The notes under the pieces were generated by a model. It worked only from the letters and a program-made list of their open reading frames with translations, made no database searches and was not told where the DNA came from. This document shows positions 35,025 to 43,876 of a DNA stretch of 64,000 bases, piece by piece. A program made the translations under genes and the position numbers. Where the stretch lies: NCBI GenBank assembly GCA_965237965.1, contig CBDEGT010000002.1, forward strand, positions 558,001-622,000, written 5' to 3'. The stretch is from UBA2988 sp965237965 (GTDB taxonomy: Bacteria; Gemmatimonadota; Gemmatimonadetes; Longimicrobiales; Gaopeijiaceae). Position 1 is the stretch's first letter. Each line of letters opens with the position of its first letter.

Positions 35025-38000
35025 CGCTCGACTGCCGCGGGCAGCTGAGACGAGCGCTGGGACAAGAGCTCGGGCCGGAGAACGGACAGGTTTACGGCGA
35101 CTAGCTTGTCGTCGCCGGCGTCGGTCACATAGAGCCACCCACGCGCGGCTGCGAACGCTACTCGCGCCGGTGCGAGCAGCCTCTCACCCGTGTCCACGGC
35201 GTGCATCACGCCGTCCGGTCCCACCATGCGTATTACGGCGTTGTAGGAGTCGGCGATGAATAGGGTGATGCCGTTCGCACCAGGCAGCAACGCGATCCCG
35301 GAGGGAGCGGCCAGGCTCCCGCGGATCGCCCGAATGCCGTCGGGAGCGTTCCCGAAGGCGCCGTCTCCTGCCACCGTCCGGATGCGTCCGGTGCGAGCGT
35401 CAACGATACGTACGCGGTTGTGGTGGGTGTCGGCGATGTAGAGGTCGCCGTCAGGCGTGAGCGCTACGTCGCTCGGCATGAACAGATGTGCCTGGGTGGC
35501 GGGTCCGCCATCGCCCACCGGGCCTTCCTCGACGACCCGCCCGTCCCCGGCCACCGTGGAGACCAGCCCGGTCCGGTGATCGATCCTACGGATCCGGTTG
35601 TTCATGGCGTCGGCGATATAGATGTCGCCGTTTGGCGCGGACGCCACCGCCGAAGGCTGATCCAGCGCGGTCTCGAGCGCCCCTCGTCCATCTCCGTCCC
35701 AGCCTGCCACGCCCGTGCCCGCAATCGTGGTGATCACTCCCGTCACCTTGTCTATGCGCCGGATTCGATGATTCTCGGAGTCGGCGATCAGAAGGTCGCC
35801 GTCGGGGGCGAACGCGATTCCGTCGGGCTCGTCGAGCTGTGCGGTGAGGGCGGGTCCGCCGTCGCCAGAGAAGCCCGCGCCGAGCTCCTGGTTTCCCGCG
35901 TACGGGGTCGCTTCCAGGCTGTTCCCGTCGATCAGCCGGATCGCCGCGCGGTGTGAATCGGCCAGGTAGATATCGCCATCCACGCCCACAGCCAGGCCTC
36001 CGGGAGTGTCGAGCCAGGCGGACATCCGGGGGCCGTATTCGATTACCCGAGAGATCGCGGCGTCACGAAGCAGGAACGTGCTTGCGCCCACGGAGAGGAT
36101 CATCAGCACGAACACCGCCGCGCCGCGCAGGCCATACGTTCGCGGCAAAGAGGGCGCCAACAGGGGGGGCCGTGCGGAGCGCACGCGCAGAGGGATCATG
36201 CCCATCGCCGCCGCGACCCGATCCACTCCCTGTCGCACGGTTGCGGTTGCTCGGGCGGTGCGCACGGCCGTGAACATCCCCAGTGCGAGGGTCAGCAAGG
36301 CCGCGGCGACGCCGGCGGCCGGCCAGCGATACGCCAAGCCCGCGCTCGCCGCTACCGTGAGCGCGATGCCGAGTCCGACTGCGGTGGTCACTCCGAGTGC
36401 GGTCGGGCGCAGGTGGGTTCCGACCCTGAGCAGGCACCTCCCCTCATCGTGCTCCTCCACTAACGCGCGCAGGTCGAGCCAGGCCCACCGCCCGATCAGC
36501 ACGCTCACGTCGCGATCGTGCGACCAGCCCTCGTCCACGGCGACGGTGCACACGGGCCGCGCCCGGCGGAGCCGCTCGGTGAGGAGCGCCAGCACGCGGT
36601 CAGCCGAGGTCCAGCTCTCGCTCCAGAGACGATCCTCCGCGGCTCCGCCCGTGAGCAGCAGTAGAGAGCGCGCCGCGTCACGGAGTGTCGGACGCACCTC
36701 CATCTCCGGGCGCGCCGGAGCCGGACGCCGCGCCAGCTCGGGCGGCGCGAGCATGCCCCGCGCGCGCCCCCAGGCACGCGCAAAGGGCTGCACGAAGTGC
36801 AGCCAGGCGATGGTTGCGCGGTATCGCAGGTGGGATCGGGGCAATGAACTCAGATCAGAGCGGAGCGCGTAGGCCGCATTCCGAGCGAGGGTCGTGAGTG
36901 CACCGAGACCTCCGGCCGACAGAATCAGCGCGCCGACCCGCTCGAACCCGCCCAGTGCCAGGAGCGCGACGCCGACCGCCAGGAGCGCGAGCGACAGCGC
37001 CTGCCAACGGATCGAATGCGGCAGGAAGGCGAACGGGTGGACGTCCGTTCGGTAGACGGAAGGGAAGGCCGACGTGCCCCACACGCCCGCGTTCACACGC
37101 GTGGCCGAGAGTGAGCGGACGAACGGGAGCGGACTGTAGATGTGGCCACGCCAATGCATCTTCCCGTCTAGGAACTGCTCGGGGTGGCGAGCCATCAGCC
37201 AGGTCTCGCCCTCGCCGTAGCCCACCTGTTGCCGCCAGTACCCCCGGAGGCTGCTTCGGTGGTGGTGCCACACGAAGGCGGCAGGTGCGAACCCGATGCG
37301 CCAGCCTCTGGCCTGGACCCGCCAGCAGATGTCCACGTCGTCGGCGGCGCGTAGGTAGATCGGGTCGAACCCGCCGATCTCGATCAGCGCATCCCGCCGG
37401 AACGCCATGTTGCAGCCTGGAACGTGCTCGGCCTCCTGATCGTCCAGCAGCACGTGCGTGGGTCCTCCGGGAGCACGTGCCACGCATTGCGCCATCCAGG
37501 GATCGTCTGCCGGCACCACGTTGGGGCCGCCCGAGCCAACCACGTCGCTGGCCACGTCGTCGTCGCTCAGCAGTGGCTGCACGAGGAACGTGATCCAATC
37601 GGGGTCGACGCGAGTGTCAGCATCGGTGTACGCGACAATCTCGCCGGTGGCGGCCGCCAGCCCGACGTTGCGTGCGGCGGCGAGTCCTTGGTTGGTGGTT
37701 TCTATCACCCGCACGCGCTCGTGTCCGTACGCGATCTCGCTGGTCGCGTCGCTCGAGCCGTCATTGACCAGGACGATCTCGTAGTCGGGGTAGTCGAGGC
37801 GCTCGAGTGAGTCCAGGCAGTCCGCGAGTGTATCGGCCGCGTCGTAGGCACACACGACAACCGAAACGCGCGGCCAGGTTGCACGTACGGCAGCAGGGAA
37901 GGGCGCGTCCGCGAACGCCGCCGCGACCGCAGCCGCGGCCGGCTTGGGGCTCCTCTCCCTGTCAACGAGCCCGAACGCCCAGTCGTCAACTGCTCTCCCG

Positions 38001-38911
38001 CCGCGCCACCATTCGTCTGTCCAGGCGAAGGCGATCGCGCCGCACGCCCCCTCCTCGAGGGCCACGCGCACGTGCATCGCGGTGATCGCGGCCTGGCCGG
38101 CCAGTCCTTCGCGGATGCTGTCGGCGCCCGCCTCCGCCAGCAGAAGTGGCTTGTGTCCCGCCACGTGCTGGAGTCTCGCGAGGTATGCGCGTAGCTCGGG
38201 CTCGCGGTGCAGGTAGACGTTGAACGCGCAGACGTCGAATGAGGAGACGTCCAGGTACTCGGTCGGCGGGAAGTTCACATATGTGAACAGGCTCGCGGGT
38301 GCGACTGATTTCGCCTCGTCGTAGAGCTCGCGGAGGAAGCGCTCGACGCGCATGCGCCCGTGCCAGCGGACAACCCCGGCCGGAATCTCGTTGCCGAGCG
38401 CGAAAAGGAACGCCGCCGGATGGTCAGCCAGAGCGCGGACGTGGGTCATGAGCTCCTGGCGGATCGCCCGGGCCATGCGCGCGTCGTCCAGAAAGGCCAC
38501 GTGCTGGGACCAGGGAAGCCCGACCATCACCCGCATGCCGTGCCGCGCCGCCTCGTCCAGAAGCTCGGGCGGAGGCGGGGTGTACACGCGGACGGTGTTC
38601 GCTCCGAGCGCCGCCATGGCCCGGAAGTCGCGCGCGATCGCCGCAGCATCCAGAAACTGCTCGCCTCGGGCGTCGGGGGTGAACGTCCCGTAGCTCACGC
38701 CTCTGACGAGGAAGCGCTGTTCGCGGGTGGCGTCGTCCGCCCCGTGGGCGTCGGCTTCGGTGCCGGGCGTCGCGTTCCCCCGGAGGCCACCCCACGCCGT
38801 GCTTCCGGCATGACTCGAGGCGGCGCGCAGGAACTTTCCGTCCGCCACGATACGGACGGATCGGTCGGCCGGTCGGCGACGAGGTTGCTGGAGCTGGTGT
38901 GAGTTACCCAC
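35021..38911 (-). CDS. Giant fusion: glycoside-hydrolase-like barrel + GT2 glycosyltransferase + NHL beta-propeller
   Basis: A 1296-residue protein with three parts. Residues about 60-330: a clan-A TIM barrel (VRGVSYGTFTPDARGEQF, ANTVRVYTPPP, acid/base Glu in LFALGNEIPAG near 174, possible nucleophile in LLLAEAGAD near 260). Residues about 347-620: a GT2 domain (VSVVVCAYDAADTLADCL, VLVNDGSSD, YTDADTRVDPDW, GCNMAFRRDAL). There are hydrophobic helices near 634, 847 and 937. From about 965 to the end: NHL repeats (PDGIAFAPDGDLLIADSENH, PSDVALTPDGDLYIADTHHN). The hydrolase-GT2 pair is known from other phyla as a synthase; the NHL tail is the unusual part and would lie outside the membrane. A GTG start at 38911 is tentative. 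It is the first gene of the operon. Confidence 0.85.
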   Translation of the reverse strand: MGNSHQLQQPRRRPADRSVRIVADGKFLRAASSHAGSTAWGGLRGNATPGTEADAHGADDATREQRFLVRGVSYGTFTPDARGEQFLDAAAIARDFRAMAALGANTVRVYTPPPPELLDEAARHGMRVMVGLPWSQHVAFLDDARMARAIRQELMTHVRALADHPAAFLFALGNEIPAGVVRWHGRMRVERFLRELYDEAKSVAPASLFTYVNFPPTEYLDVSSFDVCAFNVYLHREPELRAYLARLQHVAGHKPLLLAEAGADSIREGLAGQAAITAMHVRVALEEGACGAIAFAWTDEWWRGGRAVDDWAFGLVDRERSPKPAAAAVAAAFADAPFPAAVRATWPRVSVVVCAYDAADTLADCLDSLERLDYPDYEIVLVNDGSSDATSEIAYGHERVRVIETTNQGLAAARNVGLAAATGEIVAYTDADTRVDPDWITFLVQPLLSDDDVASDVVGSGGPNVVPADDPWMAQCVARAPGGPTHVLLDDQEAEHVPGCNMAFRRDALIEIGGFDPIYLRAADDVDICWRVQARGWRIGFAPAAFVWHHHRSSLRGYWRQQVGYGEGETWLMARHPEQFLDGKMHWRGHIYSPLPFVRSLSATRVNAGVWGTSAFPSVYRTDVHPFAFLPHSIRWQALSLALLAVGVALLALGGFERVGALILSAGGLGALTTLARNAAYALRSDLSSLPRSHLRYRATIAWLHFVQPFARAWGRARGMLAPPELARRPAPARPEMEVRPTLRDAARSLLLLTGGAAEDRLWSESWTSADRVLALLTERLRRARPVCTVAVDEGWSHDRDVSVLIGRWAWLDLRALVEEHDEGRCLLRVGTHLRPTALGVTTAVGLGIALTVAASAGLAYRWPAAGVAAALLTLALGMFTAVRTARATATVRQGVDRVAAAMGMIPLRVRSARPPLLAPSLPRTYGLRGAAVFVLMILSVGASTFLLRDAAISRVIEYGPRMSAWLDTPGGLAVGVDGDIYLADSHRAAIRLIDGNSLEATPYAGNQELGAGFSGDGGPALTAQLDEPDGIAFAPDGDLLIADSENHRIRRIDKVTGVITTIAGTGVAGWDGDGRGALETALDQPSAVASAPNGDIYIADAMNNRIRRIDHRTGLVSTVAGDGRVVEEGPVGDGGPATQAHLFMPSDVALTPDGDLYIADTHHNRVRIVDARTGRIRTVAGDGAFGNAPDGIRAIRGSLAAPSGIALLPGANGITLFIADSYNAVIRMVGPDGVMHAVDTGERLLAPARVAFAAARGWLYVTDAGDDKLVAVNLSVLRPELLSQRSSQLPAAVER

Positions 38912-39325
38912 GGGGGATGAGCAGGAGGCTCGGGAGCGCGCCAGGGGCCGCCGGGATGGCGGAATGGGCGGTCCGGGGGAGAAAAAACACTCTAGGGACA
39001 GCCGTTCTCAGTCAAGGACGGCGAACGAAAAGGGTGGATCGCCCGGGGGCGCGGCCGAGGGAGCTACTGCCCCTGCCTGGGAGCCGTGCTGGAGGTGCCT
39101 ACGGATTCGCCCGGGGAGCGCGTGGTGCCTGGTGGGTATGAGACCGTGAGGCGTAGATGATCGACGAGAATCGGGTCTCCCGCACCGAACCGGGCTCGCT
39201 GGAACCCGCCACGGTACAACTTGACCAGCAGGTCGACCACCGGGGTGTGCCCCGGAGAGTCCAGGCCCGTTTCCATGAGATCCGCGGTGGTCGCCGATCG
39301 GGCGCGCGCGGGAGAGCAAGGCGCC
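38912..39325. other. 414-base gap between divergent genes
   Basis: No gene is supported here. It must hold promoters for the six-gene minus operon and for the drug exporter, but none is clear. A CCGGGG-TGTG-CCCCGG hairpin lies at 39240-39255. A minus-strand frame over about 39064-39260 gives protein-like text but has no motif, no start signal, and runs into the exporter gene. Confidence 0.4.
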
Positions 39326-40756
39326 GTGACCCATCGAGGCGAAAACCGGAGGTGGTGGACGCTCTTTGCCGTGGCGTTCGGGCTGTTCATGATCATGCTC
39401 GACAACACGGTCGTGAACATCGCCCTGCCCGCCATGCAGAGCTCGCTGGGACTCAAAATCTCCGAGCTCGAGTGGATCGTCACAGGCTATGCGCTCACGT
39501 TCGGGGCCTTCATGCTCACTGGCGGCAAGCTGGCCGACCTGTTCGGCCGCCGCCGGGTCTTCATCGCGGGTCTGGTTGTCTTCACGGTCGCCTCGCTCGG
39601 CTGTGGTCTCTCGCGTAGCGCGACCGGGCTGATCGGCTGGCGTATCGTTCAGGGGCTCGGGGCTGCCCTCATGAACCCGTCCACGTTGTCGATCATCACG
39701 GTCACCTTTCCTCCGCGGGAACAGGGCCGCGCGATCGGCATCTGGGTGGGCGTTTCCGCGCTCGCCCTCGCGATCGGCCCGCTGGTCGGGGGTCTGATCA
39801 CCGAGCGGATCGCCTGGAGCTGGATCTTCTTCATCAACGTACCGATCGGGGTGGCGGCGGTGGCGGCAGCGCTGGTCTTCATCGACGAGTCGCGCGACAC
39901 GTCGCTCGAGCAGCGCGCCGACGTGCCCGGGTTGCTCGTCTCCGGGATCGGTCTGTTCGCACTCACGTACGGACTGATCGAGGCGAGCAACCACGGCTGG
40001 GGATCGGCCCGCATCATGGGCTCGTTCGCACTAGCGGTCGTGTTGCTCGTGACGTTCGTTGCCCTGGAGCGTCACCAGCGCGTTCCGATGCTCGACCTCT
40101 CACTGTTTCGCAATCACATTTTCGCGGGCGCGAACACCGTCATGCTGCTCGCCGCGCTCGCCATGTTCGGCGTTTTCTTCTACGTATCGCTCTACATGCA
40201 GCAGGTGCTTGGCTACACGCCGGTGCAGGCGGGAGCGGCGTTCCTGCCGATGACCGTTCTGATCATCACCATCGCTCCGCGCGCGGGGCATTTGGCCGAC
40301 CGTATCGGCTCCCGGCTGCTCGCCGGGGGTGGAATGCTGTTGGTCTTTGCCGCCCTCCTGATGTTTGCTCGCCTCGGTGTGGAGTCGAGCTTCTGGGCGC
40401 TGTTGGCGCCGATGGTCGTTTCGGGAGCGGGGATGGCGATGACCATGACACCGGCCACGGCCGCCGCGATGTCGTCGGTCCGGCCGGACAAGGCGGGCGT
40501 GGGGTCGGCAGTGCTGAACAGCGCGCGCCAGGTGGGCGGCTCGATGGGGATCGCGCTGATGGGGGCGGTGGTCGCATACGGCCTCACGGCCGCCCTGGAG
40601 AGGGGTGAGCCCAGGCCTGCCGCTTTCGTACACGGCCTCCACGGCGGTTTCATCCTCTGCGCGTTGATCGCGCTCACCGGATCCGCGATCGCGTTTGCTA
40701 CGCTCCGCGAGCATCATCCCTCCGAGCCCGAAGTCCGGGTCCTGGCCCGACCGTGA
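39326..40756 (+). CDS. DHA2 (14-helix) MFS drug/proton antiporter
   Basis: A 476-residue EmrB/QacA-type exporter. Motif A is GGKLADLFGRRRVF, motif D1-like LDNTVVNIALPAM sits in helix 1, and motif C GPLVGGLI is in helix 5; about 14 hydrophobic segments fit DHA2. GTG 39326, with AAGG just upstream, is preferred to ATG 39275. Its last four bases overlap the antiporter start as GTGA, so the two are coupled. It is likely to expel hydrophobic cations or drugs using the proton gradient; the substrate cannot be read from the sequence. Confidence 0.88.
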   Translation: MTHRGENRRWWTLFAVAFGLFMIMLDNTVVNIALPAMQSSLGLKISELEWIVTGYALTFGAFMLTGGKLADLFGRRRVFIAGLVVFTVASLGCGLSRSATGLIGWRIVQGLGAALMNPSTLSIITVTFPPREQGRAIGIWVGVSALALAIGPLVGGLITERIAWSWIFFINVPIGVAAVAAALVFIDESRDTSLEQRADVPGLLVSGIGLFALTYGLIEASNHGWGSARIMGSFALAVVLLVTFVALERHQRVPMLDLSLFRNHIFAGANTVMLLAALAMFGVFFYVSLYMQQVLGYTPVQAGAAFLPMTVLIITIAPRAGHLADRIGSRLLAGGGMLLVFAALLMFARLGVESSFWALLAPMVVSGAGMAMTMTPATAAAMSSVRPDKAGVGSAVLNSARQVGGSMGIALMGAVVAYGLTAALERGEPRPAAFVHGLHGGFILCALIALTGSAIAFATLREHHPSEPEVRVLARP

Positions 40757-42600
40757 ACGTAAACGACCCCGCCCTGACCTTCGGTCTCGCTTTGGCCGGT
40801 GGCATGGTCGCGCAGGTGATCGCCCTGCACATGCGCGTGCCGGGCATCGTGGTGCTCCTGCTGTTCGGGGTGCTGCTGGGCCCGGATGGCGCGAACGTCG
40901 TCCGTCCGGCCACGCTCGGCCCGGGGCTGCACCTGATCGTGGCGATCTCGGTTGCCGTGATCCTGTTCGAGGGCGGCTTGCACCTGGACCTCCGCCGCCT
41001 GCGGCACGAGGCGTTGACCATCCGTCGCCTGGTCACGGTCGGAGCCCTGATCACGGCGGTGGGCGGGGCAGTCACCGCACGCTTCGTCATGGGGTGGTCC
41101 TGGCAGGTCGCGATCCTCTTCGGCACGCTCGTGATCGTGACCGGTCCCACCGTGATCAGGCCGCTCCTCCGGCGGCTGCATGTCAAGCGGAACCTCCACA
41201 CTATCCTCGAGGCGGAGGGCGTGTTGATCGACCCGATCGGGGCGATCATCGCCGTGGTTGTGCTCGAGATCGCGCTCGTCCAGGACCTGCCCGTGGCCGG
41301 CCTGCTCGGGATCCCCACGCGGCTCGTGGTCGGCGCGACGGTGGGGGCGGTGGGTGGAGTCCTGATCGGACGGCTACTCGGTTCCGAGAAGGCGATTCCC
41401 CATCGGTACGCGAGCATCACGACCCTGGCCCTCCTGCTCGCGCTCTACGCGTTCTCCGAGGCCCTGATGCCGGAGAGCGGAATCGTGGTGGGGCCGGTCG
41501 CGGGAATCGCGGTGGGCAACACGCCGTCGCGCCCGAGCCGGGAGCTCAAGGCGTTCAAGGAGCAGCTCACGGTGCTGCTTCTGGGGCTGCTGTTCGTGCT
41601 GCTCGCAGCCGACGTGCGCATCGATGAGGTCACCGGGCTCGGGTGGCCAGGTCTGGTCACCGCCGCGCTGCTGATGGTCGTGGTTCGTCCGCTGGACGTC
41701 GCGGTGAGCACAGCCGGGTCCGCGCTGACCATGAAGGAGCGCGCTTTTCTGGCCTGGATGGGACCCCGCGGCATCGTCGCGGCGGCGGTGGCCTCCCTGT
41801 TCGCGCAGGCGCTCGCCGCGGAGGGGATCACCGAGGCGCGCGAGCTCCAGGCGATGGTCTTCCTCGTCATCACCGCGACCGTGGTCATCCAGGGGATGGG
41901 CGGTGGTATCGTGGCCCACATGCTGGGCGTGCGGCAGCCGTCCAACCGGGGTTACCTGATCGCCGGCGCAAACGGGCTCGCTCGCGAGCTGGCTCGCGCG
42001 CTCCGCACGTCCGGCCAGGAGGTCGTGCTGGTGGAGACCGACGCGGCCGAGGTTGCCAGGGCGGAGCGGGATGGTCTCGCCGTGCTGCATGGGAACGCGC
42101 TCGACGACGAGTTGCTCGAGCGGGCCGACCTGGGCGGGCGTCGCGGCGTGATCGCGTTGATCCGGAACGAGGGCGTCGGGTTGCTCGTGGCGGAGAAGGG
42201 GCTGCGCGACTTCCGAGTCCGGACCGCGCACATCGCGGTCCGCCCCGACGGAGCATCGGTTCCCATGGAACGGGTGCAGGCGATCGGCGCGCGCCTGCTT
42301 TTCGGAACCGAGACCGACGTCGCCCACTGGTCACGCGAGCTGAGGTTCGGAAGTGTGGTGGCGCGCTCGTACATCTTCACGGGCGAGGCCGAGGTGCACC
42401 CGTCCGAGCTGGGCCCCGCGAACGGCGGTCTGCTCCCGCTTCTGATCGAGCGTAAGGGCCAGGCTACCCCGGTCGACGACCAGAGCCGGCTCCGCTCGGG
42501 GGACCTGATCACCGTGCTCTACCCCGCCGGCGCGACCGAGCCGCCTTCTCCGTTGCTCGAGCCGGCCCCCTCTCCTGCGGGAACTACGGTGGCCACCTGA
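40753..42600 (+). CDS. CPA1-type cation/proton antiporter with C-terminal RCK (TrkA-N) domain
   Basis: A 615-residue protein. Residues about 1-395 are the Na+/H+ exchanger membrane domain with 12-13 helices, including the GPTVIRPLL and ILEAEGVLIDPIGAI motif near residue 155-165 whose Glu and Asp residues carry ions. Residues about 400-600 are a TrkA-N/RCK regulatory domain (YLIAGANGLARELARAL, VETDAAEVARAERDGLAVLHGNA) plus a TrkA-C-like end; the glycine-rich loop suggests nucleotide binding. It probably exchanges K+ or Na+ for H+. It starts in a 4-base overlap with the drug exporter. Confidence 0.9.
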   Translation: MNVNDPALTFGLALAGGMVAQVIALHMRVPGIVVLLLFGVLLGPDGANVVRPATLGPGLHLIVAISVAVILFEGGLHLDLRRLRHEALTIRRLVTVGALITAVGGAVTARFVMGWSWQVAILFGTLVIVTGPTVIRPLLRRLHVKRNLHTILEAEGVLIDPIGAIIAVVVLEIALVQDLPVAGLLGIPTRLVVGATVGAVGGVLIGRLLGSEKAIPHRYASITTLALLLALYAFSEALMPESGIVVGPVAGIAVGNTPSRPSRELKAFKEQLTVLLLGLLFVLLAADVRIDEVTGLGWPGLVTAALLMVVVRPLDVAVSTAGSALTMKERAFLAWMGPRGIVAAAVASLFAQALAAEGITEARELQAMVFLVITATVVIQGMGGGIVAHMLGVRQPSNRGYLIAGANGLARELARALRTSGQEVVLVETDAAEVARAERDGLAVLHGNALDDELLERADLGGRRGVIALIRNEGVGLLVAEKGLRDFRVRTAHIAVRPDGASVPMERVQAIGARLLFGTETDVAHWSRELRFGSVVARSYIFTGEAEVHPSELGPANGGLLPLLIERKGQATPVDDQSRLRSGDLITVLYPAGATEPPSPLLEPAPSPAGTTVAT

Positions 42601-42604
42601 GGCG

Positions 42605-43537
42605 CTAGACCTCGTCGGTTGCCTCGCCCTCGGCCGGGGGCCCGAACAGAGACGTTGTAAGGTAGCGCGCACCGGAGTCGGGCGCGATGCACGCGACCCG
42701 GTGTCCAGGTCCCAGCTCGCGTGCGACGTTCAGGGCCGCTTCCACGATCGCGCCGCTGCTCATCCCCAAGAACAGCCCTTCCTCCTTGGCGAGTCGGCGC
42801 GCGACCTGGAACGCGGTTTCTTCCCACGCCTTTACCACGCGGTCGATCAGGGAGCGATCCAGGTTGGCCGGCACGAAGCCGGGCCCCATCCCCTGGAACT
42901 GGTGCTGGCCGCGCGGCTCGCCGTGTAGTACCGCACTTCGCCCGGGCTCCACGGTCACGATCAGGACCTCAGGCAGCCGCTCCCGCAGGTAGCGTCCCAC
43001 GCCGCTGATGGTGCCTCCGGTGCCCGACCCGTACACGAACGCGTCGAGTCGCCCCTCGAGGGCCTCCCATAGTTCTGGCCCGGTCGTCTCGTAGTGCGCG
43101 CGCGGGTTGGCGGGGTTTTCGAACTGGTTGGGGAGGAAAGCTCCCTGCTCGTCGCGGATCTTCTCCGCCCCCTTGATCGCCGCGATCATGCGGAGCTCGG
43201 GGTCGGTGAGCACGAGCTGGGCCCCGTACGCCTCCAGCGTCCTCTTCCGCTCCTCGCTCATCTGGGCCGGGAGGGTGAGGATCAGCCGGTAGCCGCGCGC
43301 CGAGGCGACCTGAGCGAGTCCGATCCCGGTATTGCCCGAGGTGGGTTCGACGATCGTGTCGCCGGGCTTGATCAGCCCCCTCCGCTCCGCGTCCAGGATC
43401 ATGGCGAGCGCCGGCCGATCCTTGATCGAGCCGCCAGGGTTCATCCCCTCGATCTTAACCCATACCTCGGCCATGTCCGGCTCGACCATCCGCTCGAGGC
43501 GGATGGTGGGCGTGCGTCCGATGAACTGGTCGATCAT
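42605..43537 (-). CDS. cysK: Cysteine synthase (O-acetylserine sulfhydrylase)
   Basis: A 310-residue PLP fold-type II enzyme joining sulfide and O-acetylserine to form cysteine. The PLP lysine is in NPGGSIKDRPA (about residue 39), the phosphate-anchoring and substrate loop is EPTSGNTGIGLA, the Gly-rich PLP-phosphate loop is YGSGTGGTISGVG and the C-terminal EEGLFLGMSSGA closes the site. Its length matches CysK/CysM without the CBS domains of cystathionine beta-synthase. It diverges from the asnB leader. Confidence 0.93.
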   Translation of the reverse strand: MIDQFIGRTPTIRLERMVEPDMAEVWVKIEGMNPGGSIKDRPALAMILDAERRGLIKPGDTIVEPTSGNTGIGLAQVASARGYRLILTLPAQMSEERKRTLEAYGAQLVLTDPELRMIAAIKGAEKIRDEQGAFLPNQFENPANPRAHYETTGPELWEALEGRLDAFVYGSGTGGTISGVGRYLRERLPEVLIVTVEPGRSAVLHGEPRGQHQFQGMGPGFVPANLDRSLIDRVVKAWEETAFQVARRLAKEEGLFLGMSSGAIVEAALNVARELGPGHRVACIAPDSGARYLTTSLFGPPAEGEATDEV

Positions 43538-43665
43538 GGAGCAACAAGGTACTTAGGGTCGGTTCGGGTCAAGGGCGGGGTCAACCATGCCACCTTGCGT
43601 TTCCCGTGCCGAAGGCTCGATCTTTCCCTGCGACGCCTCATTCATCGGCTAACGGATCCGAACGC

Positions 43666-43743
43666 ATGATCTGCCGCGCAAACAACCGGAACAATCCCAA
43701 CCGCCGGCTCCCAGAGAGTCGCCGGCCGGGATGCGCTCCGTAG
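43666..43743 (+). CDS. Asn-rich leader peptide of asnB (25 residues)
   Basis: A short ORF with ATG 43666 and TAG 43741. Residues 5-12 read ANNRNNPN: five Asn codons (AAC, AAC, AAC, AAT, AAC) within seven. The following segment forms a GCCGGC / GCCGGC stem (43703-43708 with 43721-43726), and 27 bases after the stop begins a strong hairpin before asparagine synthetase. This is the layout of ribosome-mediated attenuation, where stalling on scarce Asn-tRNA lets transcription enter the synthetase gene. The ribosome site is weak (GGAT at about -9). No protein homologue is expected; the call rests on codon content and position. Confidence 0.6.
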   Translation: MICRANNRNNPNRRLPESRRPGCAP

Positions 43744-43770
43744 CGGCACGCGGAAGGCTTTCCAGGCCAA

Positions 43771-43797
43771 GAGGCGGCTCCCCGCGGGAGCCGCCTC
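43771..43797 (+). terminator. Hairpin attenuator/terminator before asnB
   Basis: GAGGCGGCTCCC (43771-43782), loop CGC, GGGAGCCGCCTC (43786-43797): a 12-bp perfect stem followed by TTTCGTTG, with a short, imperfect U-tract. It stands between the Asn-rich leader ORF and asnB, so it would block asnB rather than end an upstream gene; cysK upstream is on the other strand. The leader ORF's CGGCTCCC repeats part of the left arm, so the right arm has an alternative partner. Confidence 0.6.
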
Positions 43798-43876
43798 TTT
43801 CGTTGTCCAAGGGGAGTGGACGGGACGGCGGCGGCGCAGTGGGGTTCCACCCACACCGTAAGAGGAAAACAGCTCC

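Noticed and set aside
39064..39483. Minus-strand 139-residue ORF with protein-like text (TPVVDLLVKLYRGGF)
   Set aside because: Half of it lies antisense to the drug exporter, there is no ribosome site, and no family motif is seen.
43544..43572. cysK promoter TTGACC with TACCTT
   Set aside because: Spacer is only 15 bases and would leave almost no leader before the ATG.
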